A stretch of DNA of 64,000 bases from Hemileia vastatrix (Eukaryota > Basidiomycota > Pucciniomycetes > Pucciniales > Zaghouaniaceae): assembly GCA_030280995.1 (NCBI GenBank), contig JASXTE010000005.1:19366001-19430000 (forward strand), given 5' to 3'. A program made the translations under genes and the position numbers. The notes beneath the pieces are model-generated. The model saw only the letters and a list, made by a program, of their open reading frames with translations. It made no database searches and was not told the DNA's origin. Positions 1-12,268 of the stretch are shown here, in pieces. Position 1 is the stretch's first letter. Each line of letters starts with the position of its first letter.

Positions 1-757
1 CATCTTTGAGGAATTGATTAGAGCATCTGTTCACTAAAATGAAAAGCTTTATAAAAACATAAATATTCAGTCTTATAAATAAATTTTCTAAGTACAAATT
101 CACTGTTGTATTTCTTTTCCTCATTATAAAGAACGCTGATTATTCATCTCAAAAATGTTTAAATCAATTTTTGAACTAGTCATTTCATTTCATGTAGATT
201 TTTAGCTTAGTTAATTAAGAGCTCCTTTTTTAACTAAAAGGAAAGGGTTTTCTTAGGTTTATTCAACTCCCTTGGATTATTCTTACAGCTAGGCAACTTT
301 AAGAGTCTTTCTACATTGTTGCAACCCAACATGGGGTTTAAATTCTCTAGTGTTTAATCAGTTTTACTTGGTAATTTGACATTATTAGCTTGAAATAGGC
401 TTATTTAATGAACGCTTACTCCATTTTAACAGTGTAGAAAGAATCTTTTAGTGGCCTTCCTGTAAGCAGAACTCAAGGGAGCTGGATAAACCAAAGAAAA
501 CCCTGTCCCTTTATGTGAATAAAGAGTTCACATTTAACTTAGCTAATAATTCTACTTGATAAAGAAAAACCTGTTGAGTATTTTTATTAAATTTTTTGAG
601 ATGTAGAATCAATGCTCTTTTATGTTAGTTGAAGTAAAATATAACAGCTAAGTTTTACTAGAAAATATATTTAAATGATTGAAATATTATGTTTTTATAA
701 TCTTTATATTTTTTTGAACAGATGTTATAATCAAGTCCCTGAAGTTGTGACCTTTAT
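1..757. repeat. Foldback (long inverted repeat) element, possibly starting before the window
   Basis: Two arms of about 325 bases (1-325 and 425-757) are imperfect reverse complements around a centre of about 100 bases. Paired landmarks are AGCATCTGTTCA at 23 with TGAACAGATG near 716, CAACTCCCTTGG at 265 with CAAGGGAGCTGG near 475, and GTCTTTCTACA at 305 with TGTAGAAAGA near 433. No open frame is present. The left edge may lie outside the window, so no target duplication can be judged. A non-autonomous foldback or MITE is the simplest reading. Confidence 0.7.
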
Positions 758-2408
758 AATGATACCCTACAAGAATATATTATTATTTGTTAAGTAAAAT
801 TTGTAAAATGTTATATAGAGTGTTGCATATATAAATGTATCACTATTTTTAATATGTTATGTAAAATAATAATTGGGGTTGTTAATATGCATTGTTAGAT
901 GATTGTTGTATGTTAAGATTTATGATTTCTCTCTGATAAAATACAAGATATTGTTTTAATTTCATATCTACAAGCTAAATATGCATAGTATGTCACATGC
1001 CCTATTTTCCCCAGCTGGAGCATCCTGGAGCTCATCCAGAGATCACCTGAGTTTGTACAGAGCTTGTACAGTCTTCCTGACTCAATTAAATACTTAAAAC
1101 TCTAATAGAATATCTAGAAAAATTGAAGATAATAGAGCTTCTTTTTCTTTAAAATCCCATCTATATTTTTTAGTTCATGCTGCCCTATTCAGCTAATCAA
1201 AAATCATTAAAGTTAAATAATTTATGAATATTCAAAAGTAACCAAAAACATTTTTAAAATTATTAAAAATTGTATAAAAATAGTAAAAAGTCTTCAAAAC
1301 TCTCCAAAGGTTCTTGAGACCCCTGTCTTTTATTTTTATTCACCTTTAAGCCAATTATTACATTTATTTTCTATTAAATAATTTTTAAATCTTGACTCAT
1401 GAAATTAACCCTTTTACCACTTTTAACATGCATTCTTGCAAATATAAATTATTATAAAATTTGATTGTCTTTTCCAATCTCTATAACCAACTCCCAAAAA
1501 TCCTCTTTTAATAATCCTTAGTTCAGTTCTAATCTTTAGACTGCCTTATCCTCCCTCTAATGAAGAATGTCCCCATTCTCAAAATTTGTATAATTGATTG
1601 TTCACATATTTATCTTATTTTCATCCTCATCAACCAAGCTCTCTAACCACTCCTGAAAACCAATTTAAACTCTATCTTTATCATGATCACTACTAATATT
1701 TTCTCAAAAGATCTTGTTGTTCCATGTGAACTATGCACCCAATACCAGTTTCCATGTCTAATTTCTAACCCTGGAATCCCTAGAAGAACTACCCATGATC
1801 CTCACAGGCTCCCAAAACTTAAATGTAACCTTCCAATCATCCCTTCCAAAACTAATTTTTATACTGGACCAGCCTCTCTTCCTGATCCAGTTATTTCCAA
1901 AAAGATGCTATCAAAAATCCCCACCTTTTTTAGAAACATTAAGGCCAAAACAGCTTCCTCATTTAAAAATTGTAATCCTGAGCTTCCTCCTGCTTCTCAA
2001 GATCCTAATCCCATCATTTCAGTTTCTCCATTCAGTTTTGCTGAAACATTATTTGCTACCTCTAAAATTCTCTCCTTAATTTTTATTTTTTTGGAAATTC
2101 ATTTACTAATTCCACATACAACTACAATTCCCTTCTAACTCCTAATTTCTCCTAAGCTATTGAAGGCACCAAAAATGATGATGTTGTCAGGGTGCAGATC
2201 AATTGTATTAATCATTATCCATAATTTCATATATATCCCTTTTTAGATTTTTATGATGATATGAAGCATAAATTTTTGACTTATTTTCAGGAAACCCCAG
2301 CCAATAATGATGAAGTTTTATGAAAATATGAAATTTAATGCAAATTTTGATAGAAATATTTAAAGATTTCAAAGAGATTATTTATTTTGATTGTCTTCTC
2401 TTCTTTAT
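758..2408. other. AT-rich DNA without a supportable gene
   Basis: The stretch has scattered stops in all frames, poly-A/T runs and no recognisable motif, apart from one proline-rich open frame at 1683-2138 that is listed separately. Confidence 0.6.
1683..2138 (+). pseudogene. Unrecognised proline-rich open frame, probably a transposon gag-like remnant
   Basis: A 151-codon open frame with a CxxC pair followed by a third Cys (PCELCTQYQFPC), then a Pro/Ser/Lys-rich stretch. I do not recognise it. Its style resembles the decayed frame at 12269, which also has a CxxC followed by basic residues and a Pro-rich tail, and that hints at a shared mobile-element origin. There is no conserved context, and the AT-rich neighbourhood argues against a host gene. 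It may be chance. Confidence 0.2.
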
Positions 2409-2411
2409 AAT

Positions 2412-2611
2412 AGGGGGTATCAAAGTTAGAAATCTTCCATTTTAAAATTCCTCTTTTTTTCCCCAAATCAACCATGATTATTTTTTAAAATATGCCTTAT
2501 TATGCCCCAAAAATTCCTTTTTACTGAGAATTAATGTTATTCTTGTGGCTCTCTTTTTATTCTGTGAAATAACTTTTAAATAAATACAATTTTCTAATTT
2601 CGATTCCCCCT
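2412..2611. mobile_element. 200-bp Harbinger-type MITE, copy 1
   Basis: Starts AGGGGGTATCAAAGTTAGAA and ends in an imperfect reverse complement (CTAATTTCGATTCCCCCT). It is flanked by AAT on both sides (2409-2411 and 2612-2614), a 3-bp target duplication. The interior is AT-rich and non-coding. It aligns over its whole 200 bases with the copy at 29688-29887. The outer 11 bases of the TIR match the large Harbinger elements at 35.9, 44.8 and 58.1 kb, so their transposase is a plausible mobiliser. Confidence 0.85.
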
Positions 2612-3140
2612 AATATTTAATACTTTTGTTCCTTGGGGCTGATAAATGATATATGTTGTCTGGTTGAGCCAATTCTTTCTATGTGACTTTTAATCAATAT
2701 ATTTTGAAATGAATATCAAATAAACCATATTCTCCTTGTGATGATTCAACTACTGAGAGCAAGGTTTGAATACCTCCAGAATCCCCTCTACCAGTCTCTA
2801 CTTTTTCACAGCATGAGAGAGAGGGCCTCCTACTGGGACAAATACTTCTGATTCCTTTCTCATTGGGCTTTTCCCTGAGCTGAATACTCTGATTCCATTC
2901 TTTCCATAAGGTCCTCCAAGTTTCCACCTAAGTAGTCTACCAAAGAGACCCACTAAATTCCAACTTTTATCCATCTTCAATGATTCAGCATCACAAAATT
3001 AAAATAAATTTCCAAACCTTTTAATCTCTCCTAAATTTTATTAGATCCAATATATTTTCCAGACTTTTTTTGCACCTTTACTTTCAACTTTTAACATTTT
3101 CCACCAATAAAATTTAAAACCTACATCTTTCTTTAACCAT
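2612..3140. other. Intergenic AT-rich DNA
   Basis: Two short minus-strand open frames of 60 and 77 codons (2694-2980) overlap here in different frames with no recognisable domain. I see no splice-supported gene. Confidence 0.5.
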
Positions 3141-3454
3141 CACCATGGGAAATTTGGGGGTGAACTGCTAGCTATTCTACCCCTTTGAAATGGATAGGAA
3201 ATGGTCAGGAAATGGTTGGGAGTAAGCTGGTATACTTTTGGGAAATATGATTAAAAAAATTGAAAAAGTAATTGGTCATAGATTGAACCCATATTTAACC
3301 TTACTTGGAGGCATATTTATAAGAGCAGTGAAGTTACATTGAAAATAATTTTAACCCAGGTTGATCAAAGGTTAAGCACTGATTTTAATGTGCCATATTA
3401 TTCAAGTTGCTAATTTACATATATAGTTCAATTGCGGGTAGTATTTCTTAGGAA

Positions 3455-3973
3455 ATGACTACACTGCAGCACTAAGTATAGAAGATTTTAGCATAACTAA
3501 AGAGAGTGAAATCAAATCTTAACCAAAAACCACCACTTCTTACCTAAGTTTTTTGTCTACAACCCAGTAGGCTATAGGACTCTGCGCCTAGATAAAGTTA
3601 TTTTTATTCTTTCTTCTATCATTTTTCTTTTCTGTCTTCTTCAATTCAAAACTCCAAGCCTTGTCAGAAAAAAGACCATCAATTAAGTTCTGCCTAAGCC
3701 TTGTCAGCTAATCAACTTGCAGTTGTGATTCCCTAATTTTTTCACTCTGCCTTTACAGTTTTCTCTTCAAATTTTTTTTTCTCTCTATAGTTTATTATTA
3801 TTTCCTTTAAATAGCATTTAGAAGTTCTGGAAACTTGTCAAGGGGCAGGTGTTATGGCAGGAATATGCTGCAGCACTAACTATATAAGACTTGAGCATAA
3901 CTAATGAGAGTGAAATCTAATCCTAACCAAAAACTACCATTTCTTACCTAATTTATTTGTCTACAACCCAATA
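3455..3973. repeat. Direct repeat pair of about 115 bp
   Basis: The block 3455-3572 recurs at 3862-3973. Both contain CTGCAGCACTAA, AACCAAAAACYACCA and TTGTCTACAACCCA. The second copy is preceded by TGTTATGGCAGG, which would suit an LTR start, but no matching end or coding region is visible. It may be a degraded LTR pair or a simple duplication. Confidence 0.55.
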
Positions 3974-4199
3974 GTATTTATTAAAAAACTCTCTCATTAG
4001 TAACAATCACATTCAATGATGACACATCATGTCATGTCTAGGTGGCCCCAATGAAAGGATGACTTGAATTTAGTGACAAATTGCTTATAAAGAACTCATG
4101 AGATCTATCTAATTATGGAAAAAGGTTTACTACAGAAAAATTTTCATTGGTAAGGAGGATAATATTAGAATGAATGTTGGTCTGGATGTCAATCTGTGC

Positions 4200-7100
4200 A
4201 ACATAGCTTGTATCAATAATAGAAGTGCCCTTCAGTTGGGCACTTTATGTACTGTGTATGACATGATCTCTTTTACTAGCCTTGGTAGTTCAACATATAG
4301 TATCACAGACTTTGTCAAATGTGTCCTTCTGAAGGACAGTCCAACACTGAGAAGGACACTTTTATAATTCATAAAAGATAGATATGTATACATATAATAC
4401 CTAGATGATATGCTTTATAAAATTGTCCTTCTGAAGGATGGTCTGACACTGAGAAGGACACTTTTATAATGCATAAAAGATAGATATGTATACATATAAT
4501 ACCTAGATGAAATGCATTAAAAAAGTGTCCTTCAGAAGGACACATTTGGCCAAGTTTGTAACATCTTCACTTCTATGGTTAGTCAATTTTTGAGTAAAAA
4601 GACAAGTAAAAGTGCTCATGTTATAGACATTACTTAAAGTTTGCACTTGAAAGATGTTCCAACACTAAGAAGAAAATAATATTAAGCACAAAAGTAGCAC
4701 TGATTATTTATAATACCTATACAATAGGCAGTAAAAAATTGTCCTTCTCAGCAACAGACTATCTTTCAAGTGAATAATTTTGAAAAATTCTGAGGTACCT
4801 TCAATTTTATGTTTAAACAATAAAAAAATAACATGGCCTTTAGAAAACCTCATGCCATCTAATTGAACATTGCCTAAAGTGACCTCCTGAACAATGGTCC
4901 ATTTCTGAGAAGGACACTTTTATATTTCATAAAGGATATACATGTATACAAACAAATCCTAGATGATATGCATTTTCAAAGTGTCCTTCTCAGCAACAGA
5001 CAGTTGTTCATGAGGTAATTTTAGGAAATTTGTAAGTAGATGAGATGAATTTTTCCAAAGGCCTTTCTATTTAATTATTTTTAAACATTAAATTATAGGG
5101 TCATTCTCTTGTTCTAAATTATACACTTGAAGGATGGTCTGTTGCTGAGAATAACACTTTTATTATACAGATCATCTAGTTATTATATATAACCATTATA
5201 TCTTTCAAACATTTTGTAAGTGTCTTTCTTGGTGATGGACTGTTTCTCAGGTAAACACTTGAGGTACTGTAAATGACATGTGCTCTTTTAATAGCCTTTC
5301 TACTTGAACATTGGTTAAAAATTACTTACCATCCTATTTCCCAGAACCTAAAGTTTCCACTAGAGCAATGGTCCATTTCTGAGAAGGAAAATTTAAAAAT
5401 TTGAACTACCCATTTATCACAGACATATAGCTTTACTGATATGCTTTATAAAAGTATCATCCTCAGCATCAGCCAATGATCAGAAGGACTCTTGGTGCCA
5501 TGTAAAGCCAAATACCACAGTTCTTTTTAATATTTTTTGAAATTTAAATCTTAAATTTGAAAAATGCATTTTATCAAATAATTATTATTCAAGGTAAAAC
5601 AATCTGTCCAATTTTTTGGAAGAAAAAATAATACTGCCTCAAAATTTAATAATATAATGGAAAGCATATTACAACACACAATTAATATTAAAAGTAAAGG
5701 ATTAAGCCATAGGAATATATAAAAAGCAAGAATAATAATTTCTTAAATAATAATTGATATATTGATCTTCCAAACATCCTTTTATTATTATGATCAAAGT
5801 GTAGCATTCTGTCAGATGCATTTGGCACACATGATTCAACAATATCCTAATCATAGATAATGAACTGGTAAGGACAAGTTTATTATATTATTGTTATGAA
5901 AAGAAAAGTATTTTCTCATACATATGTAGAGAATGTGGTATCTGAATATTCTTCACTTAGGCCATTAACATGAATATGAATTAGAAAAATATAAAATGTT
6001 GTAAAATAATAATGCTCCAAATTTCTTCACATTTTTTAAAAAAAAAATTTCCCAAGTAACAGATTGATTGATTAATAGATAAATACTCAAGCACAAATAT
6101 AGGTTGGTAAAAAAATCAATGCCATTTCTTTTCAATATTTCAAAATCCTATTAATGCACAAATTGGACATATTACTGACTTATTTATGCTTTATGTCACC
6201 CACTTGCACAAACATGTTTCTGATCATCAGTAAAGAGATTTCTGGAAGCTAGCAATATTGAATTAAAGAATTTAAAAAGGATCTTTTTAACAAGTCCACA
6301 CAATATTTGATGAGGTGAGAAATGATTTTGTATAATTAAAAAAGATACACAGGCATACATATAATACCTAGATGATATGCATTATAAAAGTGTCCTTCTA
6401 AGAGTCAACCGTCCTTCAGAAGGACACTTTTAACAAAGTCTGTAACACCTTCACTTTTATGGTTAGGCAACAATAAAATACCATGGAAATTAGCAAAACC
6501 CTTTCCATCCAATTTCACAGAGCCTAAAGTGTCCACCTGAGCAAAGGTCCATTGCTGAGAAGGACACTTTTATAATTTGAAGTACCCATATTTCACAGAC
6601 TTATACTTTTACTGATATGCTTCATAAAAGTGTCTTTCTAACTGTCAGCCAATGCTCAGCAGGACACTTGGTGCCATGTAAAGCCAGGTACCACAGTTTC
6701 TTTTTAATTGTATTTTAAATATTAATCTCTTATTTGAAAAATCCATTTTATTAAATTATTATTCTTCAAGGTAAAAAAATTTAAAATATTATTCCCATAT
6801 TTTAAAAATGCATTTTATTAAATTTTCATTAATAAAGGTAAAACATTCTGGCTAATGGCTTTAGAACACCAGATAATTCTACCTCAAAATTTATAATATA
6901 TTGTAAAGTATTTAAACACATATCTATTACTAAAAAAATAACATTAACCTATAGGAATATATTAAAAGTAAGAGTAATATTTTCTTAAAATATAATAATA
7001 TATAAGACTGCTAAATATCCTTTTATTATTATGATTAAATTATATCATTCTTCCATATGCATTTGGCACATAAATTTCAGCAATACCCCAATCATAGATA

Positions 7101-8330
7101 ATAAACTGGTAAGGAGAAGTTCATTATAATTTTATTATTAAAAAGAAAATATTATCCCATACATTTGTGCAAAGTGTGATATCTGAATTTTTATAATTTA
7201 AGCCATTAACATGAATATGATTTAGCCAAATCTAACAAGTTGTATAATAATAATGCTCCATATGTCTTCAAATTTATAATTTAAATAATTTTTCCCATGA
7301 AACAGATTTATTTATTTATTAATTAATAAGTACTATAGAAAAAATATAAGTGGGAAAAAATTAGTACCCTTGCTTTTCAAAGGTTCAAAAACCTTTTAAT
7401 GTAAAGGTTGAACCTGTTACAGCCTTGTTTATGCTTTATGTCACTCACTGACACAAAAATCTTTCTGACTATCATTGAGGTAATTTCTGGAAACTAAAAA
7501 CATAGAATTAAGGATTTAAACAAGTATCTTGTTAACCAGTCCACACAATATTTGATTTGGTTTAAAATGATTCTTTATAATGCACAAAGGATACACAGGT
7601 ATACATATAATACCTAGATGATATGCATTTTCAAAGTGTCCTTCTCAGAAAAGGACTGTTATTCAGGAAGAAACTTTAGGTTCTGTGCAATATGATGGCA
7701 AGTTTTTTTCAAATTTCAATGGTATTATATTGTTACCTAGCCATAAAAGTGAAGTTTTTACAGACTTGGTCAAAAGTGTCCTTCTGAAGGAGGGTCCAAT
7801 GCTCAGAAGGACACTTTTATAATTCATATCATCTAGGTATTATTTATAACCATTTAATCTTTGAAATTTATAAAATTTTTATTCTCATTGATTGGCCATT
7901 TTTCAGGTGAGAACTTTAAGTACTGTAAATTACATGAGCTCTTTTAATAGCCTTTGTACTTGAAAATTGGTTAAACATTAAATTGAAGGTGTTACAGAAC
8001 TGGTGAAAAGTGTCTCTCTGAAGGATGGTCTGGTGCTGAGAAGGACACTTTTATAATGCATAAAAGATAGATATGTATACATATAATACCTAGATAATAT
8101 GCATTATAAAAGTGTCCTTCTGAGCGTTGGACCATCATTCAGGATGACACTTTTGACTAAGTCTGTAACACCTTCACTTTTATGCTTAGGCAACAATAAA
8201 ATAACTTGAACATTAGTAAAACTCTTGCTATCCTATTGCACAGAACCTAAATTTTCTACCTGAGCAATGGTCTGTTGCTGAGAAGGACACTTTTTAAATT
8301 TGAACTAACCATTTTTCACAGACTTGTACC
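4200..8330. repeat. Dispersed array of about 20 palindromic GTGTCCTTCT / AGAAGGACAC repeats
   Basis: The motif AAGTGTCCTTCTGAAGGACA and its reverse (GAGAAGGACACTTTTATAAT) recur in both orientations, e.g. near 4323, 4352, 4422, 4452, 4525, 4738, 4909, 4978, 6387, 6412, 6556, 7636, 7777, 7804, 8037, 8108 and 8278. They are often separated by a shared spacer reading ATGTATACATATAATACC. Opposed copies would form stem-loops. No coding potential is visible. Confidence 0.8.
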
Positions 8331-9590
8331 CTTACTGATATGCTATATGAAATTATCTTCCTCAGCATCAGTTAATTCTCAGAAGGAAACTTGGTTTCAT
8401 GTAAAGCCAGATACCACAGTTTCTTTTTAATTTTATTTTAAATATTAATCTCTTATTTAAAGAATCTATTTTATTAAATTATTATTCTTCAAGGTAAAAA
8501 AATCTGGCCAATGCCTTTGGAAGTAAAAATAATACTACCTCAAAAATTATTAATATAATGCAAAGCATATTGAAACACACAATTATTGTTAAAAACATAT
8601 CATTAAGCCATAGCAATATATGAAAAGCAAGAATATTATTTACTTAACATATAATAAAGATATTTAACTGGAAAATATCTTTTTATTATTATGATCAAAG
8701 TATAGCATGCTGCTGGATGCAAATGTCACATGAGATTCAACAATACTCCAATCATAGATAATAAACTGGTAAGGACAAGTCCGCACTGGGACACATATTT
8801 TTTCTCTATGGGGTGCAAACATTACACAAAATTTGTGCAAAATTTGCAAAACAATTTTTTTTTGCACTTAAAAGCCACTTAAAACCTTTTAGTGCAAAAA
8901 AAACTGTTACATAATTGATGCATAATTGATGCTCAATCGTTGCACCCCAAGACAAGACAAACATTAGTTGAAGTGCCATTATATTATTATTATGAAAAGT
9001 ATAATATTTTCTTAACATATAATAAAGATATTGAGCTTCCAAATATCCTTTTATTATTATGATCAAAGTATAGCATTCTGCTGGATGCATGTGGCACATG
9101 AGATTCAACAATACTCCAATCACTGACAATAAACTGGTGAGGACAAGTTCATTATATTATTATTATGAAAAGAAAAATATTATCACATACATATGTTGAG
9201 ACTGTGATATCTGAGCTTTCTTCACTCAGGCCATTAACATAAATATGATTTAGGAAAATCTTAGGAGTTGCAAAATAATAATGCTTCAACATTCTTCACA
9301 TTTGTATTTTAAATAATTTTTCCCAACTAACAGATTGATTTATTAATCAATACATACTTTAGCACAAATATATGTGGGACAAAAAATTTAATAGCCATGC
9401 TTTTCAAAGGTTCAAAAACCTATCAATGCATAAATTGGACCTGTTACAGCCTTGTTTATGCTTTATTTCACCCACTGGCAGAAACATGTTTCTGATCATC
9501 AGTCAAGTACTTTCTGGAAGCCAATAATATAGAATTAAAGGGTTAAACAAGTATCTTGTTAACAAGTCCACACAATATTTGATGTGGTGA
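5340..9590. repeat. Three long tandem copies of a roughly 1.1-1.4-kb unit
   Basis: Blocks starting near 5340, 6510 and 8220 share ordered landmarks: CACAGAACCTAAA-like text, TGCCATGTAAAGCCA-like text, AAGCCATAGGAATATAT, CCTTTTATTATTATGATC, CATTAACATGAATATGA and GCCTTGTTTATGCTTTATGT. The third unit is longer because it carries a partial re-duplication (8620-8780 repeated near 8996-9150) around an extra 200 bases. All are non-coding, and divergence between copies suggests old duplications. Confidence 0.75.
8780..8985. repeat. Small insertion with an inverted GGGGTGCAA motif
   Basis: This block is absent from the other two long repeat units. TGGGGTGCAAAC (8808) and its counterpart GTTGCACCCCA (8939) are inverted, and the interior is A/T-rich. 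It sits between duplicated flanks. This could be a very small foldback insertion or part of the duplication event. Confidence 0.4.
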
Positions 9591-10655
9591 TAAATTATTT
9601 TACTCATAATATTTCTAGCAATAACTAGTTTGATAAATATTAATTCCTATGGGAAAAAAATTGCACCAGATGTCAAGGGTTTTTTTATATAAATTGTTGT
9701 GTTTCATCAAAAATGTTTTTCAGAGTTTACTTGAAATCAGAATTATTCATATCTTTTGCTGATGGATCATGTATTAGTATATCAATTATAGGGCATTACA
9801 TTGAATTCACAGACTTTTTAAATATAATTTATTATACAAATTACCCAAAAATTCTATCTCTGACCCACAAGACTTGATCATACCAGAATGTTCATCTCCA
9901 AAACATTGGTTCATTATTTCCCCACTATCAACTTGTGGAAGTAAAATAATCAGCACCATCTATAGTTTTTGTTATATTTTACTTGATGACATGAGCTACT
10001 GAGTTGATAAAATATCCATCCATCAAATGTAAATATGATGTTGAATCACAACACATATTTTTTACTGGTGTTTACACCATTGGTTAACTGATCATTACAA
10101 GATTAAAAAATATGAAAAGTATTTTCAGTGATAGAAAGATCCCACAAGCTAAAATTCACTTTGGAGCACTATCCATTCCTATTATCAACTCTTAATATTA
10201 TTCAAAGAGTGAGTGACTTGAAAATTTGTGAACCAGAATTTTCAGTCATAAGGTCAATATGACAATTAAACCAACCTTCACTCATAATGAAAGTGAAAAA
10301 ATACCATCACCACATTTTTTACTGACTGTAATTAATTTTAATCAGGTAATTCTGTTTTTAAACTTTCATAATATAGAGCAAACGTTAACTTGCACCAGAA
10401 CCAAATCCTCACAATGAAAAATATTTGAACATTTTAAAGAGTAACATCAATCTTGAGAAAGACTCTGGCACAGCTAGATCAAATACTTACCAAACAGAAG
10501 TTATTTTCAATAATGATAATTTTTCAATAAAATTAAGGAATACTAATAAATTATGGGCACCTTCCATAATTTTACACTCATGATACCCTTGACTCAAAAA
10601 TTAATGCACACATTTTTTTAGTGGTTGCTTGACCACTGCTACCTACCCCCATACC

Positions 10656-10885
10656 ACTAGTCAAGAATGAAAATCCATGTGTGGAATTGCAAATTTTGCT
10701 TGCCACTGTTTTCATATGCAATATTCATTTCATATTGCATGCCAACTTTTTTGCATCCCAGTTCCCCCACACTACTAGTCAAGAATGAAAATTCATGAGT
10801 GAAATTGAAAATTTTGCTTGCCACTGTTTTCATATGCAATATTCATTTCAAATTTCATGCCAATTTTTTTGCATCCCAGTTGGCA
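10656..10885. repeat. Tandem duplication, about 118-bp unit, two copies
   Basis: The unit beginning ACTAGTCAAGAATGAAAAT occurs at 10656 and again at about 10775. Both continue through TTTTGCTTGCCACTGTTTTC and CATGCCAA-TTTTTTTGCATCC. No gene is visible. Confidence 0.8.
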
Positions 10886-11339
10886 ATCTCATTTTGCATT
10901 TAACCCCAAATACACACATCAAATACAACAAATGACTATTCAACACAATTTGGCACATTGAATTTGGGACACATAGACATGATAAAATATACATATCTCT
11001 TACATATTTTTTTCCTCAAAAGCTTTATGCCGAGAATAAAAATGAGATGGACAATAAATAAGTAAACTGCTGAGGATATTAATCTTTTACATAGAGTCTT
11101 CCACATATGAAGCTATATAGATATTGCTAACAGTTAAAATTTACTTTTTAAACTTGATGAAGAATTTCTCACAAAGGATATGGGTTTTTTAAAAATAGTT
11201 TTTCAAGGCATATTTTCTAACTATATAATGAAAAATAAAGGCTACTGTAAAAAAAGCTTAAATCATCTTTCCTCTTTTCCCTTTTCAGAATTATAGGTCA
11301 CATGACTTATTTTTTACTTCTCTCAGTAGATGTTTAATT

Positions 11340-11560
11340 TTCACATTGTGTGTGCATGAATATTTCATATTGCATATGCATTATGCATTCACATGAAATA
11401 TGCAATATGTAAAATATAAGCAATATGCAACATGCAACATTCAATATGCAATATGAATTATTCAGATTTCATAATGAATATTGATTATGCATGCATAATT
11501 GGTACTGAATATGTATGAATTTTCAATATGCATCAATAATGTATTTTGAGTACACATGCA
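11340..11560. repeat. Degenerate ATGCAATATG/CATATTGCAT repeat tract
   Basis: About 200 bases are built from overlapping, mostly self-complementary words (ATATGCAATATG, ATGCATGCAT, CATATTGCAT). This is simple-sequence DNA with strong hairpin potential near the right end of the 8.7-kb element. Confidence 0.6.
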
Positions 11561-12009
11561 TAATGTGTATGCTAGATCAATGTGTGCTCAATTGGTGCTT
11601 AAGTCAGGATCAAATTACAGTTTTGTTGGATCAACCTGTGCTGAATGTAGGGCACACTGGGCCATAATCAAGGAAAAATCTCAGACTAAATGTGACTCCA
11701 ATTTGTTCTCAATGTGGGATTTATGGTAGGTCTGATACATGGCATAAATTAGGGTCACCATGGAGTTCAAAGAGTGAGAACTACTAGCAATTCACCCCCA
11801 AATTTCCCATGGTGTATAATAAATCCATTTTATGACATCTCCATACCCAAAAGTTAGTAGCACTTTTTTCATCAATGACTGATTTTCCAAATGAGTGAGT
11901 ACCAGTATGAGTACTGATGAACCAGTGATAAATTAAAAATGACTGAATTGATTATCCAAATTTATTGACATTCCCTTCCTAAAACCTTGAAAACCCAAAA
12001 TTTTAATTG

Positions 12010-12250
12010 ATTACCAGTTTATATTCTTGGTGGACTACCCTTCTGAGAATCCCTAAATAAATTGTTCATATAACGAATAAATTGCCAGTTTAATGTCCTG
12101 GAGGACCAAAGCCTTTTTAGTTTATTCCAGTTTTAGGTAATGGTGGACCAAAGAGAAAGTAATTTTCCAGTTTAAGGTCATGGAGGATCAAAGAGAGGTT
12201 TTTTTCTGTTTATTTCCAGCTTATGGTCATGTTGGAAAAAATATTCCATT
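12010..12250. repeat. Degenerate tandem repeat, about 50-bp unit, 4-5 copies
   Basis: Repeated text of the form CCAGTTTAAGGTCATGGAGG followed by ACCAAAGAGA occurs near 12016, 12089, 12128, 12168 and 12218 with substitutions. No protein-coding reading explains it. Confidence 0.6.
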
Positions 12251-12268
12251 GATTCCAACTGCCTACTG

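Larger units (their letters stand above)
3141..11814. mobile_element. 8.7-kb non-coding DNA element bounded by 31-bp inverted repeats
   Basis: The sequence beginning CACCATGGGAAATTTGGGGG at 3141-3171 recurs as its reverse complement at 11784-11814, with one mismatch in 31 bases. The DNA between them has no open frame above 107 codons and is dominated by short palindromic repeats and three long copies of a roughly 1-kb unit. Either this is one large non-autonomous element or the two ends belong to separate small elements of one family. No convincing target duplication is visible (CCAT on the left, TATA on the right). The CTAG-containing TIR resembles the MITE family at 34.4 and 43.9 kb. Confidence 0.55.

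Noticed and set aside
2694..2980. Overlapping 60- and 77-codon minus-strand open frames
   Set aside because: They are two frames of one short stretch with no domain, splice context or repeat support.
4200..8330. CRISPR-like array
   Set aside because: Spacing is irregular, the repeats are in both orientations and diverged, and the genome is eukaryotic.
8806..9129. 107-codon minus-strand open frame in the 8.7-kb element
   Set aside because: It overlaps duplicated non-coding repeat text shared with 5.8 and 7.0 kb, where the frame is not kept.
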